Origin: HGM13006 sp963649625
Lineage (GTDB): Bacteria; Bacillota; Clostridia; Oscillospirales; Oscillospiraceae
Assembly: GCA_963649625.1 (NCBI GenBank)
Contig: CAVJIP010000040.1
Span: 1 to 58,239 of the forward strand
DNA length: 58,239 bases
Reading direction: 5' to 3'
This document shows positions 1 through 7,280 of the stretch, piece after piece (position 1 is the first letter of the stretch; each line of letters begins with the position of its first letter). The notes beneath the pieces are model-generated. The model did no database searches. It had not been told where the DNA came from and was given only the letters and a program-made list of their open reading frames with translations. The position numbers and the translations under genes are program-made.

Positions 1-65
1 TGTCCCTATTATACACCATGATCTTGGTTTACACAAAGTTTGGGATGGTCTCGAAGCTGCCCCAC

Positions 66-135
66 GCTTTCTCTTTCTCTCCCTCTTCCCCTTTCACTTC
101 CACTTCCTTTTTCTCTTTCTCTTTCTCTTCCGTCA
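66..135. repeat. Polypyrimidine tract (CT-rich)
   Basis: About 70 bases that are almost entirely C and T on the plus strand, made of repeated CTTTCT, CCTCTT and CTTCC blocks with only a few interrupting A or G. It lies upstream of the 11-bp repeats and the hydratase gene. Frames through it give only low-complexity Ser/Phe/Leu-rich translations, so I do not treat it as coding. Confidence 0.7.
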
Positions 136-138
136 CAC

Positions 139-237
139 TTTGCTCACGGTTTGCTACCGGTTTGCTCACGGTTTGCTACCACTTTGCTCAAACTTTGCTA
201 CAGCTTTGCTCAAACTTTGTACCAAATTTTGTCCCCA
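139..237. repeat. 11-bp tandem repeat array, 8-9 units
   Basis: Consecutive 11-mers with exact phase: TTTGCTCACGG, TTTGCTACCGG, TTTGCTCACGG, TTTGCTACCAC, TTTGCTCAAAC, TTTGCTACAGC, TTTGCTCAAAC, TTTGTACCAAA, then a diverged ninth unit. Units alternate CTCA/CTAC, so the higher-order period is 22 bp. The array is followed by a perfect 9-bp inverted repeat (CTGTCCGCC, loop ACC, GGCGGACAG) at 245-265. It ends about 105 bp upstream of the promoter of the hydratase gene. Confidence 0.85.
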
Positions 238-342
238 TTTCCCGCTGTCCGCCACCGGCGGACAGTATTTGCAAGCTCCCTTACCCTTCCTGCACAGTTT
301 TCCCCATTTCTCCCGGAAAATCCCCAAATTTCCCGGTTCCCC

Positions 343-371
343 TTGCAATCCCCGGGCGGGTTTGCTAGAAT
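343..371 (+). promoter_or_regulatory. Sigma-A promoter of the hydratase gene
   Basis: TTGCAA at 343-348, 17-bp spacer, TAGAAT at 366-371. The start codon at 406 follows after a leader of roughly 28 nt. Confidence 0.7.
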
Positions 372-405
372 AGCCCCAGCACCAGCTTGCGGAAGGAGCT
401 TTTCC

Positions 406-2646
406 ATGATTACACTGTATGAGCACGGCGGCTATTACGCCGATGGAAATTTCGTCACCCGGGAGGAGGGGGCCCAAAGGGGCTTTACCCCCGCCTCCGG
501 CCGGGAGAAAACCATGGCCTACGGCATTTTGAAGGCCCACAACCAAAGGGATAATATGGCCCGTTTGCAGATAAAATTTGACGCCATGGCCTCCCACGAC
601 ATCACCTATGTGGGCATTATCCAGACCGCCCGGGCCAGCGGCCTGAACCGCTTTCCCCTGCCCTATGTGCTGACCAACTGTCACAACAGCCTCTGTGCCG
701 TGGGGGGAACCATCAACGAGGACGACCACGCCTTTGGCCTGTCCGCCGCCAAGAAGTATGGGGGGGAGTTTGTCCCGGCCCATCAGGCGGTGATTCACGC
801 CTATATGCGGGAGCGGTACGCAGGCTGCGGGAGGATGATTTTAGGCTCGGATTCCCACACCCGCTACGGGGCCTACGGCGCCATGGCCATCGGCGAGGGA
901 GGGCCGGAGCTGGTCAAGCAGCTCCTGGGCCGCACCTATGACATTGACCTGCCCCCGGTGGTGGGGGTGTATCTCACAGGTGCGCCCCGGCCCGGGGTTG
1001 GCCCCCAGGACGTGGCCCTGAGCATTATCGAAAAAACCTTTGCCCCGGGAACGGTGAAAAACGCCGTAATGGAGTTCTTCGGCCCGGGCATCGGCAGCCT
1101 GGCCATGGACTACCGCAGCGGCATTGACGTGATGACCACGGAGACCAGCTGTCTTAGCTCCATCTGGGAGACGGACGACACCGTAAAAGATGCCCTGGCC
1201 CTTCACGGCCGGGGGGAGGACTACCGGGAGATCCACCCCCGGGAGGGGGCCTATTATGACCGGGTGCTCCATGTGGAGCTGGACAAGGTGGAATGTATGA
1301 TTGCCCTGCCCTTCCACCCCTCCTGCGCCGTCTCCATCCACACCTTCAACGAAAACCTGGAGGAGCTGCTCCATCAGGTGGAGGAGCGCACCCGCTCCCA
1401 GCTGGAGTTGAAAACCCCGCCGGAGAGCCTGCGGAGCAAAATTCGCAGGGGCAAATTCTACGCCGACCAGGGGGTCATTGCAGGCTGCTCCGGAGGCACC
1501 TACCAGAACCTGACCCGCACGGCGGAAATGCTCCGGGGCCATGCCCTTGGGGCCGATGCCTTCTGGCTGTCGGCATATCCCGCCTCTATGCCGGTGATGA
1601 TGGAGCTGGGCCGTACCGGCAGCCTCCAAAGCCTGATGGCCAGCGGAGTCTCCCTGCGCTCGGCCTTCTGCGGCCCCTGCTTCGGGGCCGGGGACGTGCC
1701 CGCCAACGGGGCCTTCTCCATCCGCCATTCCACCCGGAACTTCCCCAACCGGGAGGGCAGCAAGCCCGGAGAGGGCCAGCTTTCCTATGTGGCCCTGATG
1801 GATGCCCGGTCCATTGCCGCCTCTGCCCTAAGGGGCGGGGCCATTACGGCGGCCACCGACCTGCCGGAGATTCCCGCCGACCCGTCCCGGATGGACTATC
1901 ACTATGACGATTCCCCCTATCGGGCCCGGGTCTACTACGGCGTGGGCCAGCCTCACCCGGAGGAAAGCCTGGTGTTCGGCCCCAATATTGCCGACTGGCC
2001 GGCGCAGATTCCCCTGCCGGAGAACCTGCTTTTGGAGGTGGCCTCCGCCATCTACGACCCCCTCACCACCACCGATGAGCTGATCCCCTCCGGGGAGACC
2101 TCCTCCTACCGCTCCAATCCCCTGCGCCTGAGCGAATTTGCCCTGAGCCGGAAGGACCCTCAGTATGTGCCCCGGGCCAAGGCCATTCATAAAATTGAGC
2201 TGCAGCGCCGGGAAAACCCCGCCGCCGCGGCCCAGCAGCTCTCCGGCTATGACCCCTACACCACCGGCTTTGGCAGCCTGGTCATGGCCATCCGTCCGGG
2301 AGACGGCTCCGCCCGGGAGCAGGCGGCCTCCTGTCAGCGGGTGCTGGGAGGCTGCGCCAACGTGTGTCTGGAGTACGCCACCAAGCGCTACCGCTCCAAC
2401 GTCATCAACTGGGGCATGGTTCCCTTTACGGTAAAGGACATTGAGACGCTGAACCTTCAGCCCGGTGACCGGATTTATGTCCCCGGCATTCGGGCCGCTC
2501 TGGAGGGAGAGGCCGACCATGTGACCGGCACCCTGCTCCAGCCCGAAGGCCGCCGGGAGATTTCCCTGGAGCTAAACAATCTTTCCCGGGAGGAGCGGGA
2601 CATTATCCTCTCCGGCTGTCTCATCAACTACTACGCCGGCACATAA
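406..2646 (+). CDS. Aconitase-superfamily hydratase
   Basis: A 746-residue protein of the aconitase/3-isopropylmalate dehydratase superfamily, closest in my judgement to the YbhJ-like 'hydratase' group; the physiological substrate is unknown. It should be cytoplasmic and carry a [4Fe-4S] cluster. Cys361 (in AGCSGG), Cys422 and Cys425 (in CGPC) sit at nearly the same spacing as the cluster ligands of mitochondrial aconitase. The motif GSDSHTRYGA lies near residue 147, and the C-terminal swivel domain (about 560-746) contains NWGMVPF. I start at ATG 406 because GGAAGGAG lies 7 nt upstream and a promoter ends at 371; the frame stays open back to position 40, but that part is repeat-derived. It is monocistronic, with no TCA-cycle gene next to it. 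Confidence 0.88.
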   Translation: MITLYEHGGYYADGNFVTREEGAQRGFTPASGREKTMAYGILKAHNQRDNMARLQIKFDAMASHDITYVGIIQTARASGLNRFPLPYVLTNCHNSLCAVGGTINEDDHAFGLSAAKKYGGEFVPAHQAVIHAYMRERYAGCGRMILGSDSHTRYGAYGAMAIGEGGPELVKQLLGRTYDIDLPPVVGVYLTGAPRPGVGPQDVALSIIEKTFAPGTVKNAVMEFFGPGIGSLAMDYRSGIDVMTTETSCLSSIWETDDTVKDALALHGRGEDYREIHPREGAYYDRVLHVELDKVECMIALPFHPSCAVSIHTFNENLEELLHQVEERTRSQLELKTPPESLRSKIRRGKFYADQGVIAGCSGGTYQNLTRTAEMLRGHALGADAFWLSAYPASMPVMMELGRTGSLQSLMASGVSLRSAFCGPCFGAGDVPANGAFSIRHSTRNFPNREGSKPGEGQLSYVALMDARSIAASALRGGAITAATDLPEIPADPSRMDYHYDDSPYRARVYYGVGQPHPEESLVFGPNIADWPAQIPLPENLLLEVASAIYDPLTTTDELIPSGETSSYRSNPLRLSEFALSRKDPQYVPRAKAIHKIELQRRENPAAAAQQLSGYDPYTTGFGSLVMAIRPGDGSAREQAASCQRVLGGCANVCLEYATKRYRSNVINWGMVPFTVKDIETLNLQPGDRIYVPGIRAALEGEADHVTGTLLQPEGRREISLELNNLSREERDIILSGCLINYYAGT

Positions 2647-2716
2647 AGAAAACGCAGGAACGCCCCGGGCCCTTCTACGGCAGCCCAAGACGTTCCCTTC
2701 TTGTTGTTCTGTTTCC

Positions 2717-2789
2717 AGGGCAACACCGCACAGGTGCGCCATAGGTCTTTGGCGGGCCTTTTCCCCGCCGAATGATGCGGTGTTGCTTA
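2717..2789 (-). mobile_element. Short MITE-like element, copy 1
   Basis: About 73 bp bounded by terminal inverted repeats GGCAACACCGCA (2719-2730) and TGCGGTGTTGC (2776-2786), ending TTA. Its interior (GCGCCATAGGTCTTTGGCGG) is the reverse complement of the right part of copies 2 and 3. It is a short, internally deleted form in the opposite orientation to the other copies. Its terminal TTA at 2787-2789 is the stop codon of the adjacent minus-strand gene. Confidence 0.8.
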
Positions 2790-4313
2790 GATGCCGTAGC
2801 TATGGGACAGGCGCACCATCATGGCGGCAATTTGCTCCCGCAGGGTCTGGCCCTTGGGGTCAAGCAAACCGTCTCCTATCCCCTTGACCGTTCCGCTGGC
2901 CACCGCCCACGCCATGGGCTCCCGGGCGTAATCCTCCATCAGGCCCGTATCCGTAAAGGCCCCCAGGCTGTCCCGCTGGGAGGTGTCCTTGCCCAGGAAG
3001 TTCATATACCGGTACAAAATCGTCACGATTTCCTCCCGGGTGGCCTCTCTGTCCGGCTCAAAGGTCAAGGAGGAGGTTCCGTTGACGATGTTGTTGGCCG
3101 CCGCCCAGTCCACCGCCTGGGCATAATAGTCCGCTCTGTCCAAATCCTGGAACGGGGAAACCGGCGCATCTGTGGGCTTTCCCTGCTGCCGCCAAAGCAC
3201 CGTCACCAGCATGGCCCGGGTGATGGGTGCCTCCGGGTCAAATTTCCAGGTCTCCGTGCCGGTAAACAGGCCCTTTTCCGTAGCCTCCTTGATTTCCTGA
3301 TAGCTCCACATAGAGGGGTCTACATCGTGAAAGGGGGTGCCGGCATCGTAGTCCTTAAGGCTGATGGGATAGGCGCTCCGGAAGGTGTCGGTGAGATACT
3401 CCTCCTCGCTGACATGGCTCACATTCTTGGTGAAATTCTCCGAGCCCTGCAGGAAATATTCCCACTCGTGGCCTGCATCCCAGGTGCTGTCCAGGTTGTA
3501 CCAGATGTGCTTGAGATAGACGATATTCCAGGCGTGGTCCCGGCTGGTAATCATCCGGCAGGGCAAATTCGCATACCGGCACATGGCATAGTACAAGGTG
3601 GAATAGCCCTGGCAGACCGCCGTGCCCTCCATCAGTGCCTTATAGGCCGTATAGCTGTGGTAGTCCTGGGTCTCCAGGTGGCCGCTCATGCCCTCGTAGT
3701 CAAAGGTCACGTTTTTCGTCACATAGTCGTACAGGGTCTTGTAGGCCTCATAGTCCGACATGGCCGTGACCCCCAGCTCGTCCACCACCGCCCGGAGCTT
3801 TTTGTCCAGGGCCTGCTCCTCGGCATAGGTGGTGTAGTAGGAAATGCCGGTCACGGAAAATATGTAGCGGCCCTGGAAAACCGTCTCCATCTCCCACTGA
3901 TACTGTCCCCAGCTCCACTTCAGGTAGTCCCCGTCATAGAGGCCCTCCGCCAGCTCCTGGCTATAGGCCATGGGAAAAAACTCGTCGTCAAACCAGTTGG
4001 CCCCCGGGCTGCCCTGGTCGTCCTCCTGATACCAGAACCGGTCTGTGGCAATATACAGGGTCACGCTGCTCTCCCGGCGCACCATAGCGTCCCGGAGCTG
4101 CCGGGCCGCCTCCTCCGGGGAGACATAGGTGGCCGCCCGCAGTCGGGCCGCCGCCTTTTGGGCCTGGGGAAGCTCCGGCTGCACCACGCCCGGGTAACAG
4201 GGGTTGCTTCTGCCTCCGGACAAATGCTGCCCTGTGGCCCCCGCCGGAACCGCCAGCACCAGGCTCAGCACCAGGGCCAGCACCAAAAGCAGGCTGATTT
4301 TACGTTTTCTCAT
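2787..4313 (-). CDS. Secreted transglutaminase-like SLH protein
   Basis: 508 residues. An N-terminal signal peptide (MRKRKISLLL followed by a Leu/Val/Ala stretch, cleavage after about residue 26) exports it. Residues about 185-280 form a transglutaminase-like core with a Cys-His-Asp triad visible as Cys234 (TAVCQG), His260 (DHAWN) and Asp275 (LDSTWD). Three SLH repeats fill about 328-508, so it should bind the cell wall. Such proteins are often proteases or cross-linking enzymes at the surface; the actual activity is not deducible. GGGAGGG lies upstream of the ATG. MITE-like elements flank both ends, and the downstream one supplies the stop codon. It is monocistronic, separated from the flavodoxin gene by a terminator. 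Confidence 0.88.
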   Translation of the reverse strand: MRKRKISLLLVLALVLSLVLAVPAGATGQHLSGGRSNPCYPGVVQPELPQAQKAAARLRAATYVSPEEAARQLRDAMVRRESSVTLYIATDRFWYQEDDQGSPGANWFDDEFFPMAYSQELAEGLYDGDYLKWSWGQYQWEMETVFQGRYIFSVTGISYYTTYAEEQALDKKLRAVVDELGVTAMSDYEAYKTLYDYVTKNVTFDYEGMSGHLETQDYHSYTAYKALMEGTAVCQGYSTLYYAMCRYANLPCRMITSRDHAWNIVYLKHIWYNLDSTWDAGHEWEYFLQGSENFTKNVSHVSEEEYLTDTFRSAYPISLKDYDAGTPFHDVDPSMWSYQEIKEATEKGLFTGTETWKFDPEAPITRAMLVTVLWRQQGKPTDAPVSPFQDLDRADYYAQAVDWAAANNIVNGTSSLTFEPDREATREEIVTILYRYMNFLGKDTSQRDSLGAFTDTGLMEDYAREPMAWAVASGTVKGIGDGLLDPKGQTLREQIAAMMVRLSHSYGI

Positions 4314-4338
4314 GTTGCATCCCTCCCGATTTGTCTGA

Positions 4339-4414
4339 AAGGCAATACCGCATCATTCGGCGGGGTAAAAGGCCCGCCAAAGACCTATGGCGCAATTGTG
4401 CGCCGTTGCCCTAA
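4339..4414 (+). mobile_element. Short MITE-like element, copy 2
   Basis: A 76-bp element: AAGGCAATACCGCATCATTC at the left end, CCGCCAAAGACCTATGGCGC in the interior and GCCGTTGCCCTAA at the right end. It is the same short form as copy 1 in inverted orientation, so the two bracket the SLH transglutaminase gene. It lies upstream of that gene's start, between it and the terminator of the flavodoxin gene. Confidence 0.8.
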
Positions 4415-4415
4415 C

Positions 4416-4460
4416 GAAAAATGCCGGGGCCGTCGCAGCACAAGGCATGACGGCGGCCCC
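4416..4460 (-). terminator. Rho-independent terminator after flavodoxin gene
   Basis: Read on the minus strand: GGGGCC...CCGTC pairs with GACGG...CCCC around a 12-nt loop, followed by GCATTTTTCG. It ends the flavoprotein-flavodoxin transcript just before the MITE-like element. Confidence 0.55.
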
Positions 4461-4483
4461 GACCCTAAGGAGTCCCCTTCGGC

Positions 4484-4987
4484 TCAGGCAAACAGCTCCA
4501 GGGCCTTCTTGGCAAACCGGGTGCCATAGGTCTGGAACAGCTCCGCTGCGCTCTCCTCCTGGCCCTTGAGGCAGATGGGCCCCAGGTGGATAAAGGGCAG
4601 GCCCTGGGCCGTGCCGGAGGAATAGATCACCGTGCCCTTGACCAGCAGCTGGGTCAGCACGGACTGAATGGCAATGTCCCCGCCCCCCTGGAGGAAGTTG
4701 GCGGTGGCATAGGCCCCGCAGAGCTTATCCGCCAGCTTGCAGGGGCAGGTGTCCAGCCAGGTTTTCAGCTGATTGGCCTCTGCGGCGTAGTAGTCCGGGG
4801 TGCCCACGATAACGGCGGCGGAATCGTTCACAAAGGCAATGTTGTCCTCGTTGTAGGCGGTCAGCTCCGTAATGGGAAACAGGCCCACCTCAATGTCCCC
4901 GGAGGCGGCGGCAATGCCCTTTTTGATCTCCTCCGCCATGGCCGCCGTCCGGCCGGTGGATGTAAAGTACACAATAGACAGCTTCAT
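4484..4987 (-). CDS. Flavodoxin-like protein
   Basis: 167 residues with a flavodoxin fold: a short N-terminal strand, then the FMN phosphate loop TSTGRTAAMAEEI (about 9-21) and a second loop near GTPDYYAAEANQLKTWLD. The size fits single-domain flavodoxin/NAD(P)H:quinone-reductase-like proteins. I chose ATG 4987 because AGGAGG lies 6-7 nt upstream; an in-frame ATG at 5017 would overlap the upstream gene and lacks a Shine-Dalgarno sequence. It follows the CoaC-like flavoprotein with a 16-nt gap, so the two are probably cotranscribed and may share a redox task. The exact electron partner is unknown. Confidence 0.8.
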   Translation of the reverse strand: MKLSIVYFTSTGRTAAMAEEIKKGIAAASGDIEVGLFPITELTAYNEDNIAFVNDSAAVIVGTPDYYAAEANQLKTWLDTCPCKLADKLCGAYATANFLQGGGDIAIQSVLTQLLVKGTVIYSSGTAQGLPFIHLGPICLKGQEESAAELFQTYGTRFAKKALELFA

Positions 4988-5003
4988 ATCAGTTCCTCCT
5001 AAA

Positions 5004-5558
5004 TTATTTGTTTCCAATCAGATTTACGATGTAGTCTGCGATCTCCTCCGCAGAGGCCAGCTCCCCGGTGCCCTTGCCCCCGTAGGCCAGAACTCCCTCA
5101 TGGGGCTCGATAAACTTATACTGGCCCAGGTCCTTGAGCTTCTGCATATTTCCCTGGACAATGGGGTTGGTGTACATGGCGTCGTTCATGGCCGGGGCGA
5201 ACACCACCGGGGCCCGGGTGGCCATCACCGTGGTGGTGAGCATATCGTCTGCAATGCCGCCTGCGATTTTTCCAATCACATTGGCGGTGCAGGGGGCAAT
5301 CAGGAAACAGTCCGCCTTTTTGGCCAGGGAGATATGCTCCACGCTCCAGACCGCAGGCTCCTTAAACATATCCCGGGTGACAATATTCCGGGACAGGGTG
5401 CGAATGGTCTGCTCCGTGATAAAGGTCTCGGAGTTTTTGGTCATAATCACGTCCACGTTGGCGTGCAGGTCAATGACCAGCTTGTTGAGAATCAGGCAGG
5501 CCTTCCAGGCGGCGATTCCGCCGGTCACGCCCATGACAATGTTTTTTCCGGTAAGCAT
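5004..5558 (-). CDS. CoaC-like FMN flavoprotein (HFCD family)
   Basis: 184 residues of the homo-oligomeric flavin-containing Cys decarboxylase family, which includes the CoaC half of CoaBC and the lantibiotic enzyme EpiD. Visible motifs are GVTGGIAAWK (10-19), His75 in HISLAK, the IAP..AN..GK..GGIADD stretch (87-105) and PAMNDAM with Asn125. The CoaB domain is absent. The substrate-flap motif that in CoaC reads LACG with the active-site Cys reads LAYG here (Tyr159). In CoaC that Cys is needed to reduce the ene-thiol intermediate, so this protein may stop at oxidative decarboxylation or use another substrate. It is paired with a downstream flavodoxin gene. Confidence 0.78.
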   Translation of the reverse strand: MLTGKNIVMGVTGGIAAWKACLILNKLVIDLHANVDVIMTKNSETFITEQTIRTLSRNIVTRDMFKEPAVWSVEHISLAKKADCFLIAPCTANVIGKIAGGIADDMLTTTVMATRAPVVFAPAMNDAMYTNPIVQGNMQKLKDLGQYKFIEPHEGVLAYGGKGTGELASAEEIADYIVNLIGNK

Positions 5559-5578
5559 TTTTGTTCATCCTCCCAGGA

Positions 5579-5743
5579 TTAGGGCAATACCGCATCATTC
5601 GGCGAGGAATTTGGCGTGGAATTTGGCATCACAAATCTGTTGGGGGAACGCAGGAATCCTGTGTGTATTTCAGTTTTCCCAGGGATTTTGTGCGGTAAAA
5701 GAGCCGCCAAAGACCTATGGCGCAACTGTGCGGTGTTGCCTTA
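5579..5743 (+). mobile_element. Long MITE-like element, copy 3
   Basis: 165 bp from TTAGGGCAATACCGCATC to GCGGTGTTGCCTTA. The terminal inverted repeats are GGGCAATACCGCA and TGCGGTGTTGCC, and both outer edges carry TTA, a possible 3-bp target duplication. The right part matches the short copies (GCCGCCAAAGACCTATGGCG); the middle (about 5605-5700) is shared only with copy 4. It lies between the stop of the deacetylase gene and the start of the CoaC-like gene. No coding capacity. Confidence 0.85.
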
Positions 5744-5794
5744 GTTTCTTTCCCAAACAGTATACTACAGAAACTCGAAAAAGGGAACCCTTTT

Positions 5795-6508
5795 TTACCC
5801 CTTTTCCCGGAAATCCTCATAGACCTCTCCCGGCAGAAGCTCCCGTCCCGCCAGGGCGGCAAGCTCACTGACGGTGACAAACCGGTAGCCCTGGGCCTGA
5901 AGCCGGTCTACCAATGCCAGGGCCGCCTCCACGGAGCTGTCCCACATATCGTGCATCAGGATAATGTCTCCGTCTCCTACCCCATCCCCCATGGCCTCCA
6001 GCACCGCCCCGGCGCTGCGGCTGGCCCAGTCCCTGGGGTCTACCGACCAGAGGATAATGCTCATGCCCTCCTCCGCCGCCTCCTGCCGCACCCGGGCATT
6101 ATAGGCCCCGCCGGGAGGCCGCATCACCACCGGCACTGCCCCGGTGGCCTCCTGGATCTTCCGGGCCGTCTCCTCCATGTCCCGGTGCAGGGCCTCCTCC
6201 GTGAGCCGGGTCATGTCGGTATGGGCCGTGGAGTGAACCCCCAGCTCGTGGCCCTCCTCCAGATACCGCTCCAGGGGAGAGGGATACTGCTCCATCCGAT
6301 AGCCGCAGAGGAAAAAGGTGGCCCTGGCCCCTCTTTCCCGGAGCCCGTCCAACAGCCGGTTTGTCACCGGCCCGGAGGGCCCGTCGTCAAAGGTCAGGGC
6401 CACATAGCCCGCCGGTCGGGCCGCCTCCGGCCCCTGAGCCCTTGCCATGCCCATGAGCACCGCCGCCGCCAGCAGCCCCGCCATCCATCGCCGTTTCCAT
6501 CCCTTCAT
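5795..6508 (-). CDS. Secreted polysaccharide deacetylase (NodB fold)
   Basis: 237 residues with an N-terminal signal peptide or anchor (about 1-25) and a NodB homology domain. Motifs in order: TFDDGP (catalytic base and metal Asp), HSTAHTDM (metal His pair), RPPGGAYN, SVDPRDWA and ILMHD (catalytic His). All core residues are present, so it should be an active metal-dependent deacetylase, most likely acting on peptidoglycan or another extracellular N-acetylated glycan. The start at 6508 follows GGGAAAGGGC. It stands alone, with the unknown acidic-protein gene 66 nt upstream on the same strand. Confidence 0.9.
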   Translation of the reverse strand: MKGWKRRWMAGLLAAAVLMGMARAQGPEAARPAGYVALTFDDGPSGPVTNRLLDGLRERGARATFFLCGYRMEQYPSPLERYLEEGHELGVHSTAHTDMTRLTEEALHRDMEETARKIQEATGAVPVVMRPPGGAYNARVRQEAAEEGMSIILWSVDPRDWASRSAGAVLEAMGDGVGDGDIILMHDMWDSSVEAALALVDRLQAQGYRFVTVSELAALAGRELLPGEVYEDFREKG

Positions 6509-6574
6509 GCCCTTTCCCGCCTTTCTCCCGGTTATCCTGCCCAGGCCGGGAGAGATTATGCGGGAAGGGGCAAA

Positions 6575-7177
6575 TTAAAACAGAAAGCCGTACTTGGTCT
6601 TATAGTCCTCCTCCGGCTTGGGCAGCACCCCCAGCTCCTGGCGGAGCTTGTCCAGGTCGATGTTCTGAATGTCCTCCTTCATACAGTCCTGGCTGGCCAG
6701 CAGGCCCCCTCCGGCCATGTCCTTTTCTGTGCCGTAGGCACTGGAGGCCATGGTGGCGGTATAGGTCATCTCCGCCAGACAGTGGGCCACGATTTCCGCC
6801 GGGGAGTAGTCCCGCTCCGTCTCCGGGTCAACCGCCAGCCCCACCAGCACCTCCGGGGGCTTGAGGCCAATGGCATAGCCCTCCGGATCTCCGGGCACAA
6901 AGCCATAGACCTGGAGCACGCCCTCTGGGCCGTCCTCCTGTTCCTCCTCCTGGTCGTCCTCCTGGCCGTCCAGATAAAAGCTCCACAGGGGCTCCTCCTC
7001 CAGGACGAACTTGATGGTCATCCGGTCGGCGTTCTCCTGGGGCCGGGCCTCCTTCAGCTCCCGGAAAATGTCCTCATAGGCCCCCTGATACTCCGCCACG
7101 TCCCGGCTCTCCGCCGACAGCAGGGCCCAGACCTCCTGAAAGGTCACTTGGTCGATAAAGTCCTTGAATATTGCCAC
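6575..7177 (-). CDS. Acidic protein of unknown function
   Basis: 200 residues, soluble and very acidic, with a Glu/Asp/Gln cluster near residues 75-85 (DDQEEEQED). No family, signal peptide or membrane segment is recognised. The N-terminus (IFKDFIDQVTFQEVWALL) is predicted helical. I start at GTG 7177, which has GGAGGA 8-9 nt upstream; a TTG five codons earlier is the alternative. It is divergent from the M20 peptidase gene and may be cotranscribed with the deacetylase gene. Confidence 0.6.
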   Translation of the reverse strand: MAIFKDFIDQVTFQEVWALLSAESRDVAEYQGAYEDIFRELKEARPQENADRMTIKFVLEEEPLWSFYLDGQEDDQEEEQEDGPEGVLQVYGFVPGDPEGYAIGLKPPEVLVGLAVDPETERDYSPAEIVAHCLAEMTYTATMASSAYGTEKDMAGGGLLASQDCMKEDIQNIDLDKLRQELGVLPKPEEDYKTKYGFLF

Positions 7178-7280
7178 GTTGGGTTCCTCCAAATTTTTTT
7201 GCCTTTATCATAGCATGATTTGACCATCCTGTCAAAATGATGTACTATATGGATATGTTTTTTGCAAAGAGGGTATGCAG

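Noticed and set aside
139..237. CRISPR array
   Set aside because: Units are 11 bp with no spacers, and no cas genes are present.
40..405. An N-terminal extension of the hydratase by 122 residues
   Set aside because: It would translate the pyrimidine tract, the 11-bp repeats and the promoter; the ribosome site and family N-terminus point to 406.
5004..5558. Simple call as bifunctional CoaBC
   Set aside because: The CoaB domain is absent and the active-site Cys is replaced.
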